Below are positions 1-8,686 of a stretch of 64,000 bases of DNA, piece by piece. How positions within the stretch are numbered: the first letter of the stretch is position 1; each line of letters starts with the position of its first letter. Both the position numbers and the translations under genes were made by a program. The DNA lies in assembly GCA_945883505.1 (NCBI GenBank), contig CAMCXL010000003.1, forward strand, positions 80,599-144,598, given 5' to 3'. This DNA is from Rhodoluna limnophila (GTDB lineage Bacteria > Actinomycetota > Actinomycetes > Actinomycetales > Microbacteriaceae). The notes beneath the pieces were generated by a model. It searched no databases, had not been told where the DNA came from, and saw nothing but the letters and a program-made list of their open reading frames with translations.

Positions 1-759
1 GGTTCGGTTCGTGCCGGAATGGAAGTTGCCAAGGCTGCCTCGGCTGATGTTAAGAAGGTTCACCTAGAACTTGGTGGAAAGGCTCCGGTAATTGTATTTG
101 CCGATGCTGACCTTCAAAAAGCTGCTGCGCAGATTGTTGTTGCCGGATACTTTAACGCCGGTCAAGACTGCACCGCTGCAACCCGAATCTTGGTTCAAGA
201 AAGCGTGCACGATGAGTTCCTAAAGATTCTGGTCGCCGAAGTGAAAGCTAACGCAATCACTGGAAACCCAAGTCGCGATGACATCTTGTTTGGTCCGGTA
301 AACAACGCGAATCAGCTCGAGCGAGTCAAGGGCTTTATTGATCGCCTTCCCGGCCACGCCAACCTAGAAACCGGTGGCGTTCAGGTCGGTACCGAGGGTT
401 ACTTCTTGGAGGCAACTGTTTTGTCGGGACTCAAGCAGCAAGATGAGCACATCCAGTCCGAAATCTTTGGACCGGTTATTACTGTTCAGAAGTTCAAGGA
501 TGCCGACGAGGCCCTAAGAAACGCCAACGACGTGAAGTACGGTCTGGCATCGAGTGTCTGGACTAAGGATCACACCACTGCAATGCGCTTTAGCAAGGGA
601 CTGAACTTTGGTTGCGTGTGGATCAACACCCACATCCCACTTGCTGCCGAAATGCCTCACGGTGGTTTCCGGCACTCTGGGTACGGAAAAGATCTATCGA
701 TGTACGGCTTCGAGGACTACACCCGCATCAAGCACGTCATGAGCTACATCGGGGACTAA
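1..759 (+). CDS. Aldehyde dehydrogenase, C-terminal part (gamma-aminobutyraldehyde/betaine aldehyde dehydrogenase-like); 5' truncated by window edge
   Basis: Frame is open from base 1 (GSVRAG-MEVAKAA); ALDH motifs LELGGKAPVIVFADAD, FNAGQDCTA, SEIFGPVITV, GYGKDLSMYGFEDYTRIKHV. Confidence 0.9.
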   Translation, partial: GSVRAGMEVAKAASADVKKVHLELGGKAPVIVFADADLQKAAAQIVVAGYFNAGQDCTAATRILVQESVHDEFLKILVAEVKANAITGNPSRDDILFGPVNNANQLERVKGFIDRLPGHANLETGGVQVGTEGYFLEATVLSGLKQQDEHIQSEIFGPVITVQKFKDADEALRNANDVKYGLASSVWTKDHTTAMRFSKGLNFGCVWINTHIPLAAEMPHGGFRHSGYGKDLSMYGFEDYTRIKHVMSYIGD

Positions 760-782
760 TCCACAGTTAGCAAAACTTTCAC

Positions 783-816
783 TAAACCTGCCTGATTCTC
801 AGGCAGGTTTAGTTTT
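783..816 (+). terminator. Intrinsic terminator downstream of aldehyde dehydrogenase
   Basis: Perfect 12-bp stem TAAACCTGCCTG-ATTCT-CAGGCAGGTTTA followed by GTTTT; ends directly at the ATG at 817. Confidence 0.85.
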
Positions 817-2037
817 ATGCAGCTTATTTGGTACCTACCGTCGCTGATCATTGGTCTAACCGTTGGATTCTACAGCGGATACTGGCAGCTTGCCCTGGTG
901 AGTATCCTCATGGCGTCTTTGATGCTTGGCTTTCAGGTCTATCGAAATCGCTATCCGCAGTTTGAAACAAGCTCTAGTGTTTTTCTCTCGGCAAGTCAGG
1001 TTGCGATCAGTGACCGTGTGCTTCCTAGGTTTGAGTTGTTTTGGAAAAAGCAGTGGCATGAATTACTGCTGGCGCATTTTCAGGCTCGCCAGGCTCCTGA
1101 TTTTTTGAGCCAGCTGCTGGTGCAAAAAAGTGTCGAAGGTTTTTGGAATAAGCCAAGTTCTGAGCTAGCGCTCTGGCTCGGTGCCAGTAGCTCGAGAGAA
1201 GTGAGTGTTGATCTGGCAACCGAGGGCCCCCACCTATTGATTGTTGGCCCAACCGGATCAGGGAAGTCCGAGCTTCTAAAGCTAATGCTTGGATCACTTC
1301 TGGAAAATCAACGCGTCGAGCTTGTGCTGTTTGATTTCAAGGGTGGTGCAACTTTGGAACAGTTCGTAACGGCTGCGGTTGGTATGGGTACCGATTTGGA
1401 TGCTCGCGGCTCTGAGAAACTTTTTGACTATATTCAGGCTGAGTTAGCATCCAGAGAGAAACTCTTTGCAGCACGAAAAGTATCAGAACTTAGGCAATTC
1501 AACTTGCTCGGGGAACCACTGCAACCAATAGTTTTGGTCATCGATGAGTTTGCTGCCTGTTTAGCAACTGGACCGAAGGCATCAAGTTGTGTTGAGAATG
1601 TCTTGGCTCGGGGCAGATCGCTTGGGGTCTACTTGATTGCCGCATCCCAGTCGCTGACCGGCATTTCCCGGTCGTTTTTAACAAACCTCCGGGCAAGAAT
1701 CGCGATGGGAAGTTCTGACCCAATTGATTTTGTTCAGCTCGGGATTAGCCCAACCAAATCGAGCCTGCCCGCGGTTCAAGGCTTTGCTCAGGCTGTTTTA
1801 CTTACCCCCGCGAGAGCGGCTGAGGGCTTTTATTTTCCGCTTGGGTTTAGGCCAGAGCCGAAGCCAGTGACTTTGACGGAAGCTGGTGAGCCACCGCGAC
1901 CGGTTCGTTCACAATTGCTCCGTCAAATGTATTCAGGCCCAGAGCCAGAGACGAATCTGCCTTTAGAGCAGTCTTCCAGCCCAGATTCGCAATTGCTTTC
2001 ACGTATGGAAGGGTTGCGTTGGTCAGGGCATAGGTAG
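817..2037 (+). CDS. Orphan FtsK/SpoIIIE (EccC-like) ATPase with N-terminal transmembrane hairpin
   Basis: 406 aa; Walker A GPTGSGKS, EccC-like LVLFDFKGGATLEQF, Walker B PIVLVIDEFAA, AASQSL; hydrophobic N terminus. Confidence 0.8.
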   Translation: MQLIWYLPSLIIGLTVGFYSGYWQLALVSILMASLMLGFQVYRNRYPQFETSSSVFLSASQVAISDRVLPRFELFWKKQWHELLLAHFQARQAPDFLSQLLVQKSVEGFWNKPSSELALWLGASSSREVSVDLATEGPHLLIVGPTGSGKSELLKLMLGSLLENQRVELVLFDFKGGATLEQFVTAAVGMGTDLDARGSEKLFDYIQAELASREKLFAARKVSELRQFNLLGEPLQPIVLVIDEFAACLATGPKASSCVENVLARGRSLGVYLIAASQSLTGISRSFLTNLRARIAMGSSDPIDFVQLGISPTKSSLPAVQGFAQAVLLTPARAAEGFYFPLGFRPEPKPVTLTEAGEPPRPVRSQLLRQMYSGPEPETNLPLEQSSSPDSQLLSRMEGLRWSGHR

Positions 2038-2962
2038 AGGTGTGGGGAACAGCGCCTGGCATATTCGCTACGCAGTAAAAGACGGTGTCATGGACTTTAT
2101 AGGTTGGCTCGGCGTGGGTGGTTGGCTTGGAGTCTTCGAAGCAGCCGCCCTGGTCGATGGCGATGTCAACAAGGACCGCGCCAGGCTTCATCTTTTTTAC
2201 CAGGGCATTAGTAACTAGCTTCGGAGCCTTGGCTCCTGGAATCAAAACAGAGCCAATTACAAGATCAGAGTCCTTGACGGCACGCTCGATCTCAAAGCTG
2301 TTGCTAGCAATAGTCCTAAGTCTTCCGGCATACAAGGCATCCAATTCGCGAAGGCGGTTTAGGTTGTTGTCCAAAACGGTGACTTCTGCTCCCATGCCGA
2401 TTGCTACAGCGATCGAGTTAGTTCCCGCTACACCGCCACCCAAAACTGTGACTCTTGCAGGTCTGGTTCCTGGTACTCCACCGAGCAGCATTCCGTTGCC
2501 TCCGTTTTGACGAAGCAAAGTGTTGGCGCCAACTAAGGGGGCAAGGCGACCGGCGACTTCTGACATAGGGGCTAGCAGTGGAAGCTGCCTGGAAGGAAGC
2601 TGAACCGTTTCGTAGGCGATTGCGGTCACTTTTTTGGAGACCAGTTCCTTGGTTAGCGGAAGATCGGCCGCCAGGTGAAGATAAGTGAAAAGAGTTAGGC
2701 CATCGCGAAGGTGCGGATACTCAGAGGCGATTGGCTCTTTGACCTTTAGAACTAGATCGGCTGCTGACCAGGTTGCTGCGGCGTCGGAGGTGATGGTCGC
2801 GCCGGCTTCTTTATACTCTTGATCCGAGATTGCAGAGCCTAAACCAGCGCCGGTTTCAACGAAGAGTTGGTGGCCGGAGGCAACCAGCTCATGAACACCG
2901 GCTGGGGTTATGGCCACCCGGTACTCATTATTTTTGACCTCTTTGGGAACCGAGATCTTCAT
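1847..2962 (-). CDS. ald: Alanine dehydrogenase
   Basis: MKISVPKEVKNNEYRVAITPAGV..., VLGGGVAGTNSIAVAIGMGAEVTVLD, DIAIDQGGCFE; start set at MKISV with upstream AGGAG. Confidence 0.95.
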   Translation of the reverse strand: MKISVPKEVKNNEYRVAITPAGVHELVASGHQLFVETGAGLGSAISDQEYKEAGATITSDAAATWSAADLVLKVKEPIASEYPHLRDGLTLFTYLHLAADLPLTKELVSKKVTAIAYETVQLPSRQLPLLAPMSEVAGRLAPLVGANTLLRQNGGNGMLLGGVPGTRPARVTVLGGGVAGTNSIAVAIGMGAEVTVLDNNLNRLRELDALYAGRLRTIASNSFEIERAVKDSDLVIGSVLIPGAKAPKLVTNALVKKMKPGAVLVDIAIDQGGCFEDSKPTTHAEPTYKVHDTVFYCVANMPGAVPHTSTYALTNATLPYVKAIANLGWKTALKADSSLALGLNTFDGAIVNEPVAVAHQLPSKSLASALA

Positions 2963-3213
2963 GGATTTCTCCTGCTTGACTTCTGGTGGGGGCCAACTGG
3001 CCACCTCAACCACAATACCTTCTGGCGGGGGTCGGGGGTTTTTCTCGGGAAGCTCCCCACTAGTTCGCAGGAATTGCCTCGGGCACGCCGAGAAGAAATT
3101 GAAGGTTTTTGGACTTTTGGGCTAATTATTTATGGCAGGATAATCCAATAAGAGGCCTGAGTCTTTTCGGTCTCCTACCTTGTTTCCTTTTGATGAAAAT
3201 AGGAGTAGTCCAG

Positions 3214-4470
3214 ATGAAAGACCCAAACTCACTTCCCCAAGACCCAATGATGGCTGAACTTGTCAAGATGGCAAGACGAAAGCAACTCACCAGAAGAACT
3301 GCTTTGGCAGGTGCGGCTGGTACTGTCACCGCACTGGGTCTGGCTGCTTGTGCTCCTGCGAGCGAGACTGGAGAAACCGAAGCGCCAGTTGCGGCACAGG
3401 ATCTTTCTGACACCGAAAAGATTTTGGTCTGGGATAACTGGACCGAGTACATGGACCTCTCAGAAGATGAGACATCTCGTCCAACCCTCGAAAGATTCGA
3501 GGCTCAGACCGGCATCAAGGTTGAGTACCTAGAGACTTACCTAGACAACGACGAGTACTTCGCAATTGTGAAAGATCAGCTTGCACTCGGTCAAGACATC
3601 GGTGTTGACCTAGTGTGCCCAACCGAATGGATGGCTGCTCGCTGGGTTTCAAATGGCTACTCACAGAAACTTGATGCAGCCAACATTCCAAACAAGGCAA
3701 ACCTCGCTCCGGCTTACCTGGGTGCTTCTTATGACCCAAACCGCGACTTCACAATGCCTTACCAGGGAATCCTGGGCGGAATTGCTTACAACAAGCAGCT
3801 CTACCAAGACCTAACCGGTAAGGAAGCTCCTCAGACCGTTGATGACCTATGGGCCGATGAGCTAAACGGTCGAGTTGTGGTCCTATCCGAAATGCGCGAC
3901 ACCGTTGGTTTGATTGCTCTTTCTGAGGGCATCGATATCGCAAGCGAATCCTCATTCACCGAAGATGCCTACATGAACATCATCGATAAGGTTGCAGGTT
4001 TGTATGCCGATGGCAAGATCCGCAACATCGAGGGCAACGAGTACACCAAGGGCTTTAGAAATGGCGACTACGTAGCTGGAATCGTTTGGTCCGGAGACGT
4101 CGTTCAGATGAACTTCTCAAAGAAAACTCGAGACATGTTCGGATTCTTCTTGCCTCAGTCTGGTGGAACAATTTCTTCTGACGTGTTTACAGTTCCAATT
4201 GGAGCCACTCACAAGAAAAACGCCGAAGCTCTGATCAACTACTACTACGACCCAGTAAACGCAGCAGAACTAGCGGCATGGGTTAACTACATCACCCCGG
4301 TAGCTGGAGCCTATGACGAGGCAATCAAGCTCGATCCAGAGCTAGCCGAGAACAACTTGATTTTCCCAAGCGAGGAGTTCTTGTCATTAACTCATGCGTT
4401 CCGCGCACTTAGCCCACAGGAAGAGCAGACCTTCTCAACTGCTTGGCAGCGTATTCTTCTGGGCGCTTAG
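3214..4470 (+). CDS. Extracellular solute-binding lipoprotein, spermidine/putrescine type, Tat-like signal
   Basis: RRTALAGAAGTVTALGLAAC (twin-Arg plus lipobox), WDNWTEYM..., PotD-like periplasmic fold; RBS aggag at 3201. Confidence 0.85.
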   Translation: MKDPNSLPQDPMMAELVKMARRKQLTRRTALAGAAGTVTALGLAACAPASETGETEAPVAAQDLSDTEKILVWDNWTEYMDLSEDETSRPTLERFEAQTGIKVEYLETYLDNDEYFAIVKDQLALGQDIGVDLVCPTEWMAARWVSNGYSQKLDAANIPNKANLAPAYLGASYDPNRDFTMPYQGILGGIAYNKQLYQDLTGKEAPQTVDDLWADELNGRVVVLSEMRDTVGLIALSEGIDIASESSFTEDAYMNIIDKVAGLYADGKIRNIEGNEYTKGFRNGDYVAGIVWSGDVVQMNFSKKTRDMFGFFLPQSGGTISSDVFTVPIGATHKKNAEALINYYYDPVNAAELAAWVNYITPVAGAYDEAIKLDPELAENNLIFPSEEFLSLTHAFRALSPQEEQTFSTAWQRILLGA

Positions 4471-5601
4471 TTGGCCGCGGAGTTCGTAGCTCGAGGTGCG
4501 GATCTTGAGCTAGTCGGAATCAGGAAAGAATTTCCTGGATTCGTCGCAATCGAAGACCTGGATTTGAAGATCCCAGCGGGCGAATTCTTCGCCCTGCTGG
4601 GCCCTTCCGGTTGCGGAAAAACTACAACTCTGCGTTTGGTTGCAGGTCTAGATTCGCCCACTAAGGGCAAGATTCTGATTGGCAATAAGGACGTAACCGC
4701 TGATAAGCCCCACGAGCGTCCTGTGAACACCGTGTTCCAGAATTACGCTCTGTTTCCGCATATGTCGGTAGTGGAAAACGTTGCTTTTGGCTTGAAGCAG
4801 CGAAAAGTTTCGGACCCCATGCCCAAGGCAGTCGATGCTCTAAAGCTCGTTGAGCTTGAGCACTTGGCACAGCGACGACCACAGCAGCTCTCCGGAGGGC
4901 AGCAACAGCGCGTGGCATTGGCAAGAGCCTTAGTGAACCGACCATCGCTGTTGCTACTTGACGAGCCACTCGGAGCACTGGATCTAAAACTTAGACGTCA
5001 GATGCAAGTTGAGCTCAAGGCAATCCAGATGGAAGTTGGGCTAACTTTCTTGCACGTGACCCACGACCAGGAAGAGGCAATGGACATGGCCGACACCGTT
5101 GCGGTTATGAATAAGGGTCGCATCGAGCAGATGGGTGCTCCAGAGGCGCTATACGAAAGACCCAAGACCATCTTTGTGTCCAAGTTCTTGGGCCAGTCCA
5201 ACTTGTTTGTGGGAGATGTAGCCGAGTCAAACGCCGACTCGGTAAGCATCAACGTTGCAGGAAACAAGATCACTGTGCCAACCAAGCGAGCCGAGAAGAC
5301 AACCGGCAAGATTGTAATCGGTGTTAGACCGGAGAAAGCAACTTTCCACGAGGACCAGGCCCCTGAAGCATCTTCCGGCTTGAACGTCATTGGCCCAGGA
5401 AAGATTATTGACATCCGATTCACCGGCGTTAGCAACCAGTACCTAATCGAAGTTCCTCAAATAGGTAACATCACGGTATTTGCGCAAAATGTCGGCAAGT
5501 CTCCCGTGACCGAACTCGGTGCCAAGGTATGGGTTAGCTGGAAGGTAGAGCACAGCTTTGGACTTTCTGATCTTCCAGTCGACAACGGTGAGGGTAAGTA
5601 A
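4471..5601 (+). CDS. Polyamine ABC transporter ATP-binding protein (PotA-like), TTG start
   Basis: GPSGCGKTTTLR Walker A, LSGGQQQRVALARAL signature, LLLLDEPLGALD Walker B. Confidence 0.9.
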   Translation: MAAEFVARGADLELVGIRKEFPGFVAIEDLDLKIPAGEFFALLGPSGCGKTTTLRLVAGLDSPTKGKILIGNKDVTADKPHERPVNTVFQNYALFPHMSVVENVAFGLKQRKVSDPMPKAVDALKLVELEHLAQRRPQQLSGGQQQRVALARALVNRPSLLLLDEPLGALDLKLRRQMQVELKAIQMEVGLTFLHVTHDQEEAMDMADTVAVMNKGRIEQMGAPEALYERPKTIFVSKFLGQSNLFVGDVAESNADSVSINVAGNKITVPTKRAEKTTGKIVIGVRPEKATFHEDQAPEASSGLNVIGPGKIIDIRFTGVSNQYLIEVPQIGNITVFAQNVGKSPVTELGAKVWVSWKVEHSFGLSDLPVDNGEGK

Positions 5602-5604
5602 GTA

Positions 5605-6513
5605 ATGGCGACGCTGGCTTTGAAGCCCCAAAAGCTTGCTACCGCTCAACCGAAAAAATCGCGAATCGTTTTACTGCTTCTGCTGCCTGGGCTGATTTAT
5701 CTGGGTTTATTTTTCATCACGCCCTTTGCCGCACTAATTACAACCTCTCTGCAACAGCCGGTTCTAGGCGGAGGAATCGGTCAGTATCAGCCAGGTTTGG
5801 AATTTGGAAACTATGCGTTTGTGGTGGGGGAGTATCTCGAGCAGATTATTCGATCTTTCATTTACGCGACCGTAGCAACTTTGCTGGCCTTAGCCTTTAG
5901 CTACCCAATTGCATACTTCATTGGAGTCAAAGCCAGAAACTACCCGATACTTCAGGGGTTGATGCTGACACTAGTTATTGCCCCTTTCTTTATCAGCTTC
6001 CTGCTTAGAACTTTTGCTTGGAAAGAAATCTTCGGACAAGATTCTTGGGTGTCAAACCTACTTCGCGACACCGGGCTAATGGCGGATAACGAGTTTCTGC
6101 TTGGAACGCCGCTGGTGGTTATTTTTGGTTTGACCTACAACTTCATTCCATTCATGACCTTGCCGCTATATACAAACCTGGAGCGGTTGGACACAGCCTT
6201 ACTTGAAGCAGGAAGCGACCTTTACGCAAAGCCAGCAAGCACCTTCTGGAAAGTCACTTTTCCTCTTTCAATTCCTGGAATTACCTCCGGAACCCTGTTG
6301 ACGTTCATTCCCATAGCCGGCGACTACGTAACGGCGAGCCGATCATTCCTGGGTAGCCCCAATACCGCGATGCTCGGAAACGTCATTGAATCCAATTTCT
6401 TGCGCATCCAGGACTACCCGAGCGCTGCCGCGCTCTCGGTGATGCTTATGGCAGCGATTGTGGTCCTGGTTTCGATATACATCCGTCGAACCGGAACGGA
6501 GGATCTACTGTGA
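5605..6513 (+). CDS. ABC transporter permease (PotB-like)
   Basis: Multi-TM; EAGSDLYAKPASTFWKVTFPLSIPGI (EAA loop). Confidence 0.88.
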   Translation: MATLALKPQKLATAQPKKSRIVLLLLLPGLIYLGLFFITPFAALITTSLQQPVLGGGIGQYQPGLEFGNYAFVVGEYLEQIIRSFIYATVATLLALAFSYPIAYFIGVKARNYPILQGLMLTLVIAPFFISFLLRTFAWKEIFGQDSWVSNLLRDTGLMADNEFLLGTPLVVIFGLTYNFIPFMTLPLYTNLERLDTALLEAGSDLYAKPASTFWKVTFPLSIPGITSGTLLTFIPIAGDYVTASRSFLGSPNTAMLGNVIESNFLRIQDYPSAAALSVMLMAAIVVLVSIYIRRTGTEDLL

Positions 6514-7313
6514 GTCGATTCAGCCTCGGTAAGTACCTGCTTCCGACTTATACGGTCTTAGCCTTTGTATTCCTCATGATTCCGATCGCCTATACATTTG
6601 TTTTTTCTTTCAACGATCCGTTCAAGAACACAACCGGTTGGCAGGGCTTCACCTTTGACAACTGGACCGGGGTTTGCAACAACATTGATGTTTGCTTGGC
6701 TTTTGGAAACTCGGTACTGATTGCAACCACAGCGACCACAGTCTCGACCATTTTGGGCACCATGTTGGCAATTGCTGTCACCAGATACGAATTCAAGTTC
6801 CGCTCGTCGACAAACCTTTTGTTGTTCTTGCCGCTTGCAACCCCCGAGGTAGTAATGGGTGCGGGACTTGCCGCACAGTTTTTGAACGCCGGTATCCCAA
6901 AGGGCATCGGAACTGTGATTGTTGCGCACATCCTATTTACCTTGAGCTTTGTGGTTGTGACCGTGAAGGCTCGAATCGCCACCTTAGATCCCAAGCTCGA
7001 AGAAGCCGGTCGAGACCTTTACGCCCCTCCAATTCGAGTCTTTACCAAGATCACCCTTCCACTGCTACTTCCAGGAATCATGGCCGCCTCACTTTTAGCC
7101 TTCGCACTAAGTTTTGATGACTACATCATCACGGCGTTTAACTCAGGAACCGAAGTGACTTTCCCGAAGTATGTCTTTGCCGCCGCCGTTCGAGGAATCC
7201 CACCGGAGGCAAACGTGATTGGTTCCGCAGTGTTTTTCTTTGCCATTGCTCTGGTTCTGGTTTTCCAGATCGGCGGAGCAATGAGAGCAAAGTCCCTTGC
7301 TAAAAAGAACTAG
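6510..7313 (+). CDS. ABC transporter permease (PotC-like)
   Basis: Multi-TM; EEAGRDLYAPPIRVFTKITLPLLLPGI; 4-nt overlap with previous gene. Confidence 0.88.
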   Translation: MSRFSLGKYLLPTYTVLAFVFLMIPIAYTFVFSFNDPFKNTTGWQGFTFDNWTGVCNNIDVCLAFGNSVLIATTATTVSTILGTMLAIAVTRYEFKFRSSTNLLLFLPLATPEVVMGAGLAAQFLNAGIPKGIGTVIVAHILFTLSFVVVTVKARIATLDPKLEEAGRDLYAPPIRVFTKITLPLLLPGIMAASLLAFALSFDDYIITAFNSGTEVTFPKYVFAAAVRGIPPEANVIGSAVFFFAIALVLVFQIGGAMRAKSLAKKN

Positions 7314-8668
7314 CTGAATAGCGCCCTTGTGGCATCCCTGAAGTGCTCGGTGTGGCGCTTTACATCTTCCAAGGTTGTGGCCGGAGAAATCAGCGCCATG
7401 TTGTGAAATGGCGTCATCAAAATCCCGCGGTTTAGGGCGTGCAGGTGAAGATACTGCTGAAGTTCAAAGTCATCCGCGTCGGCTGCTTCCTTACCGGTTC
7501 TTGGGGCGGTTGGTCTAAAGCTGTATTCGGCTCGAGCTCCAAGCTGGGATACCTGCCAGGGAATCTGGAATTGGTCGATAATGGCTTGAACATCTTGCGT
7601 CCAAATAGTGCAAAGTTCTTCCATTTTCTTGAAGGCTTCCTCGGTTAGGACTTTTGTTAAGGTGGCCCTTACAGCTGCCATCGACAGTGCGTTTCCTGCC
7701 AAGGTTCCGCCGATGCCACCAACATCGATGTGTTCTAAGTTCAAGCTTGCTGCGATTCGGGCGGCAAGATCTTTGGTCATGCCAAAAGCACCTGCAGGGA
7801 TTCCGGCTCCAATTGTTTTACCAAGCACCACAGCATCCGGGGAAAGATTTCTTCGCTTCGTCATTCCACCCACGCCTTCTGAAAGAGTGTGAGTCTCATC
7901 GTGAATCAAGATCACGTCGTACTTTGTCGCAAGTTCCCTAAGACCCTCTAGGTAGCCAGGCTCTGGCAAGACAATTCCGATGTTGGTCATGGCAGGCTCA
8001 ATAAGGGCAGCAGCCACTTCCCCAGAAGCAAAAGCTTTTTCCGCGGCCTCAAGATCGTTGAATGAAACCACCCAGGTGGTTTCGTGTAGCTCTACCGGTG
8101 CACCGATATTGTTGACTCGACTTACAGTGTTTCCTTGGTCATCCAGGTTTGCAAAGGTCTCGTCCACGGTTCCGTGGTAGCAGTAGTCGTGAATCAAGAT
8201 CTTTCTGCGGCCCGTTATGTGTCTGGCATAGCGGATGATGTGGCGGTTGGCATCGGTTGCTGTGAGAGTGAACTGCCACTTCTCAACGCCGAAGCGATCT
8301 GCCAGAGTCTGGGCCGCAATGGCAGCATCCTCGGTTGGAAGCATCAAGGTAATGCCTTTTTCGAGCTGATTCTTGATTGCCGTTATGGAAGCATCGGGGG
8401 AGTGACCAACCATGGCACCGGTGTCGCCCAGACAAAAATCAACGTAGTCGTTGCCGTCAACATCGGAAAAGTGTGCACCCTTGGCAGTTTTCACATAGAC
8501 CGGATACGGTCCTGGCCACTTAGCCATCCAAGACATCGGAACACCATTCATCATGGGTCCAGCTGCTTTGTCGTGGAGCTTTTTAGACTCCGGGTTTTGT
8601 TTGATGAAGAGCTCGACCTCTTCGTCAAACAGCTTTTTTAGTCGCTCTGGATTTGAAAAAGAAGTCAT
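7310..8668 (-). CDS. Class III aminotransferase (glutamate-1-semialdehyde aminomutase-like)
   Basis: DVDGNDYVDFCLGDTGAMVGH, LIHDETHTLSEGVGG, VVLGKTIGAGIPAGAFG (putative PLP lysine). Confidence 0.82.
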   Translation of the reverse strand: MTSFSNPERLKKLFDEEVELFIKQNPESKKLHDKAAGPMMNGVPMSWMAKWPGPYPVYVKTAKGAHFSDVDGNDYVDFCLGDTGAMVGHSPDASITAIKNQLEKGITLMLPTEDAAIAAQTLADRFGVEKWQFTLTATDANRHIIRYARHITGRRKILIHDYCYHGTVDETFANLDDQGNTVSRVNNIGAPVELHETTWVVSFNDLEAAEKAFASGEVAAALIEPAMTNIGIVLPEPGYLEGLRELATKYDVILIHDETHTLSEGVGGMTKRRNLSPDAVVLGKTIGAGIPAGAFGMTKDLAARIAASLNLEHIDVGGIGGTLAGNALSMAAVRATLTKVLTEEAFKKMEELCTIWTQDVQAIIDQFQIPWQVSQLGARAEYSFRPTAPRTGKEAADADDFELQQYLHLHALNRGILMTPFHNMALISPATTLEDVKRHTEHFRDATRALFS

Positions 8669-8686
8669 TAGAAGTAGGTTCCTCGC

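Noticed and set aside
3106-3144. TTGGAC...GATAAT as a promoter for the solute-binding protein gene
   Set aside because: Spacer of 24 nt is too long; the alternative TTGGGC-N16-GATAAT is possible but weak
2867-3151. Overlapping 94-aa and 71-aa plus-strand ORFs between ald and the solute-binding protein gene
   Set aside because: Mostly antisense to the ald 5' end and non-coding spacer; no RBS or motif
8135-8641. 168-aa ORF antisense to the class-III aminotransferase
   Set aside because: Opposite strand of a well-supported conserved CDS; no recognisable motif, composition typical of antisense reading frames
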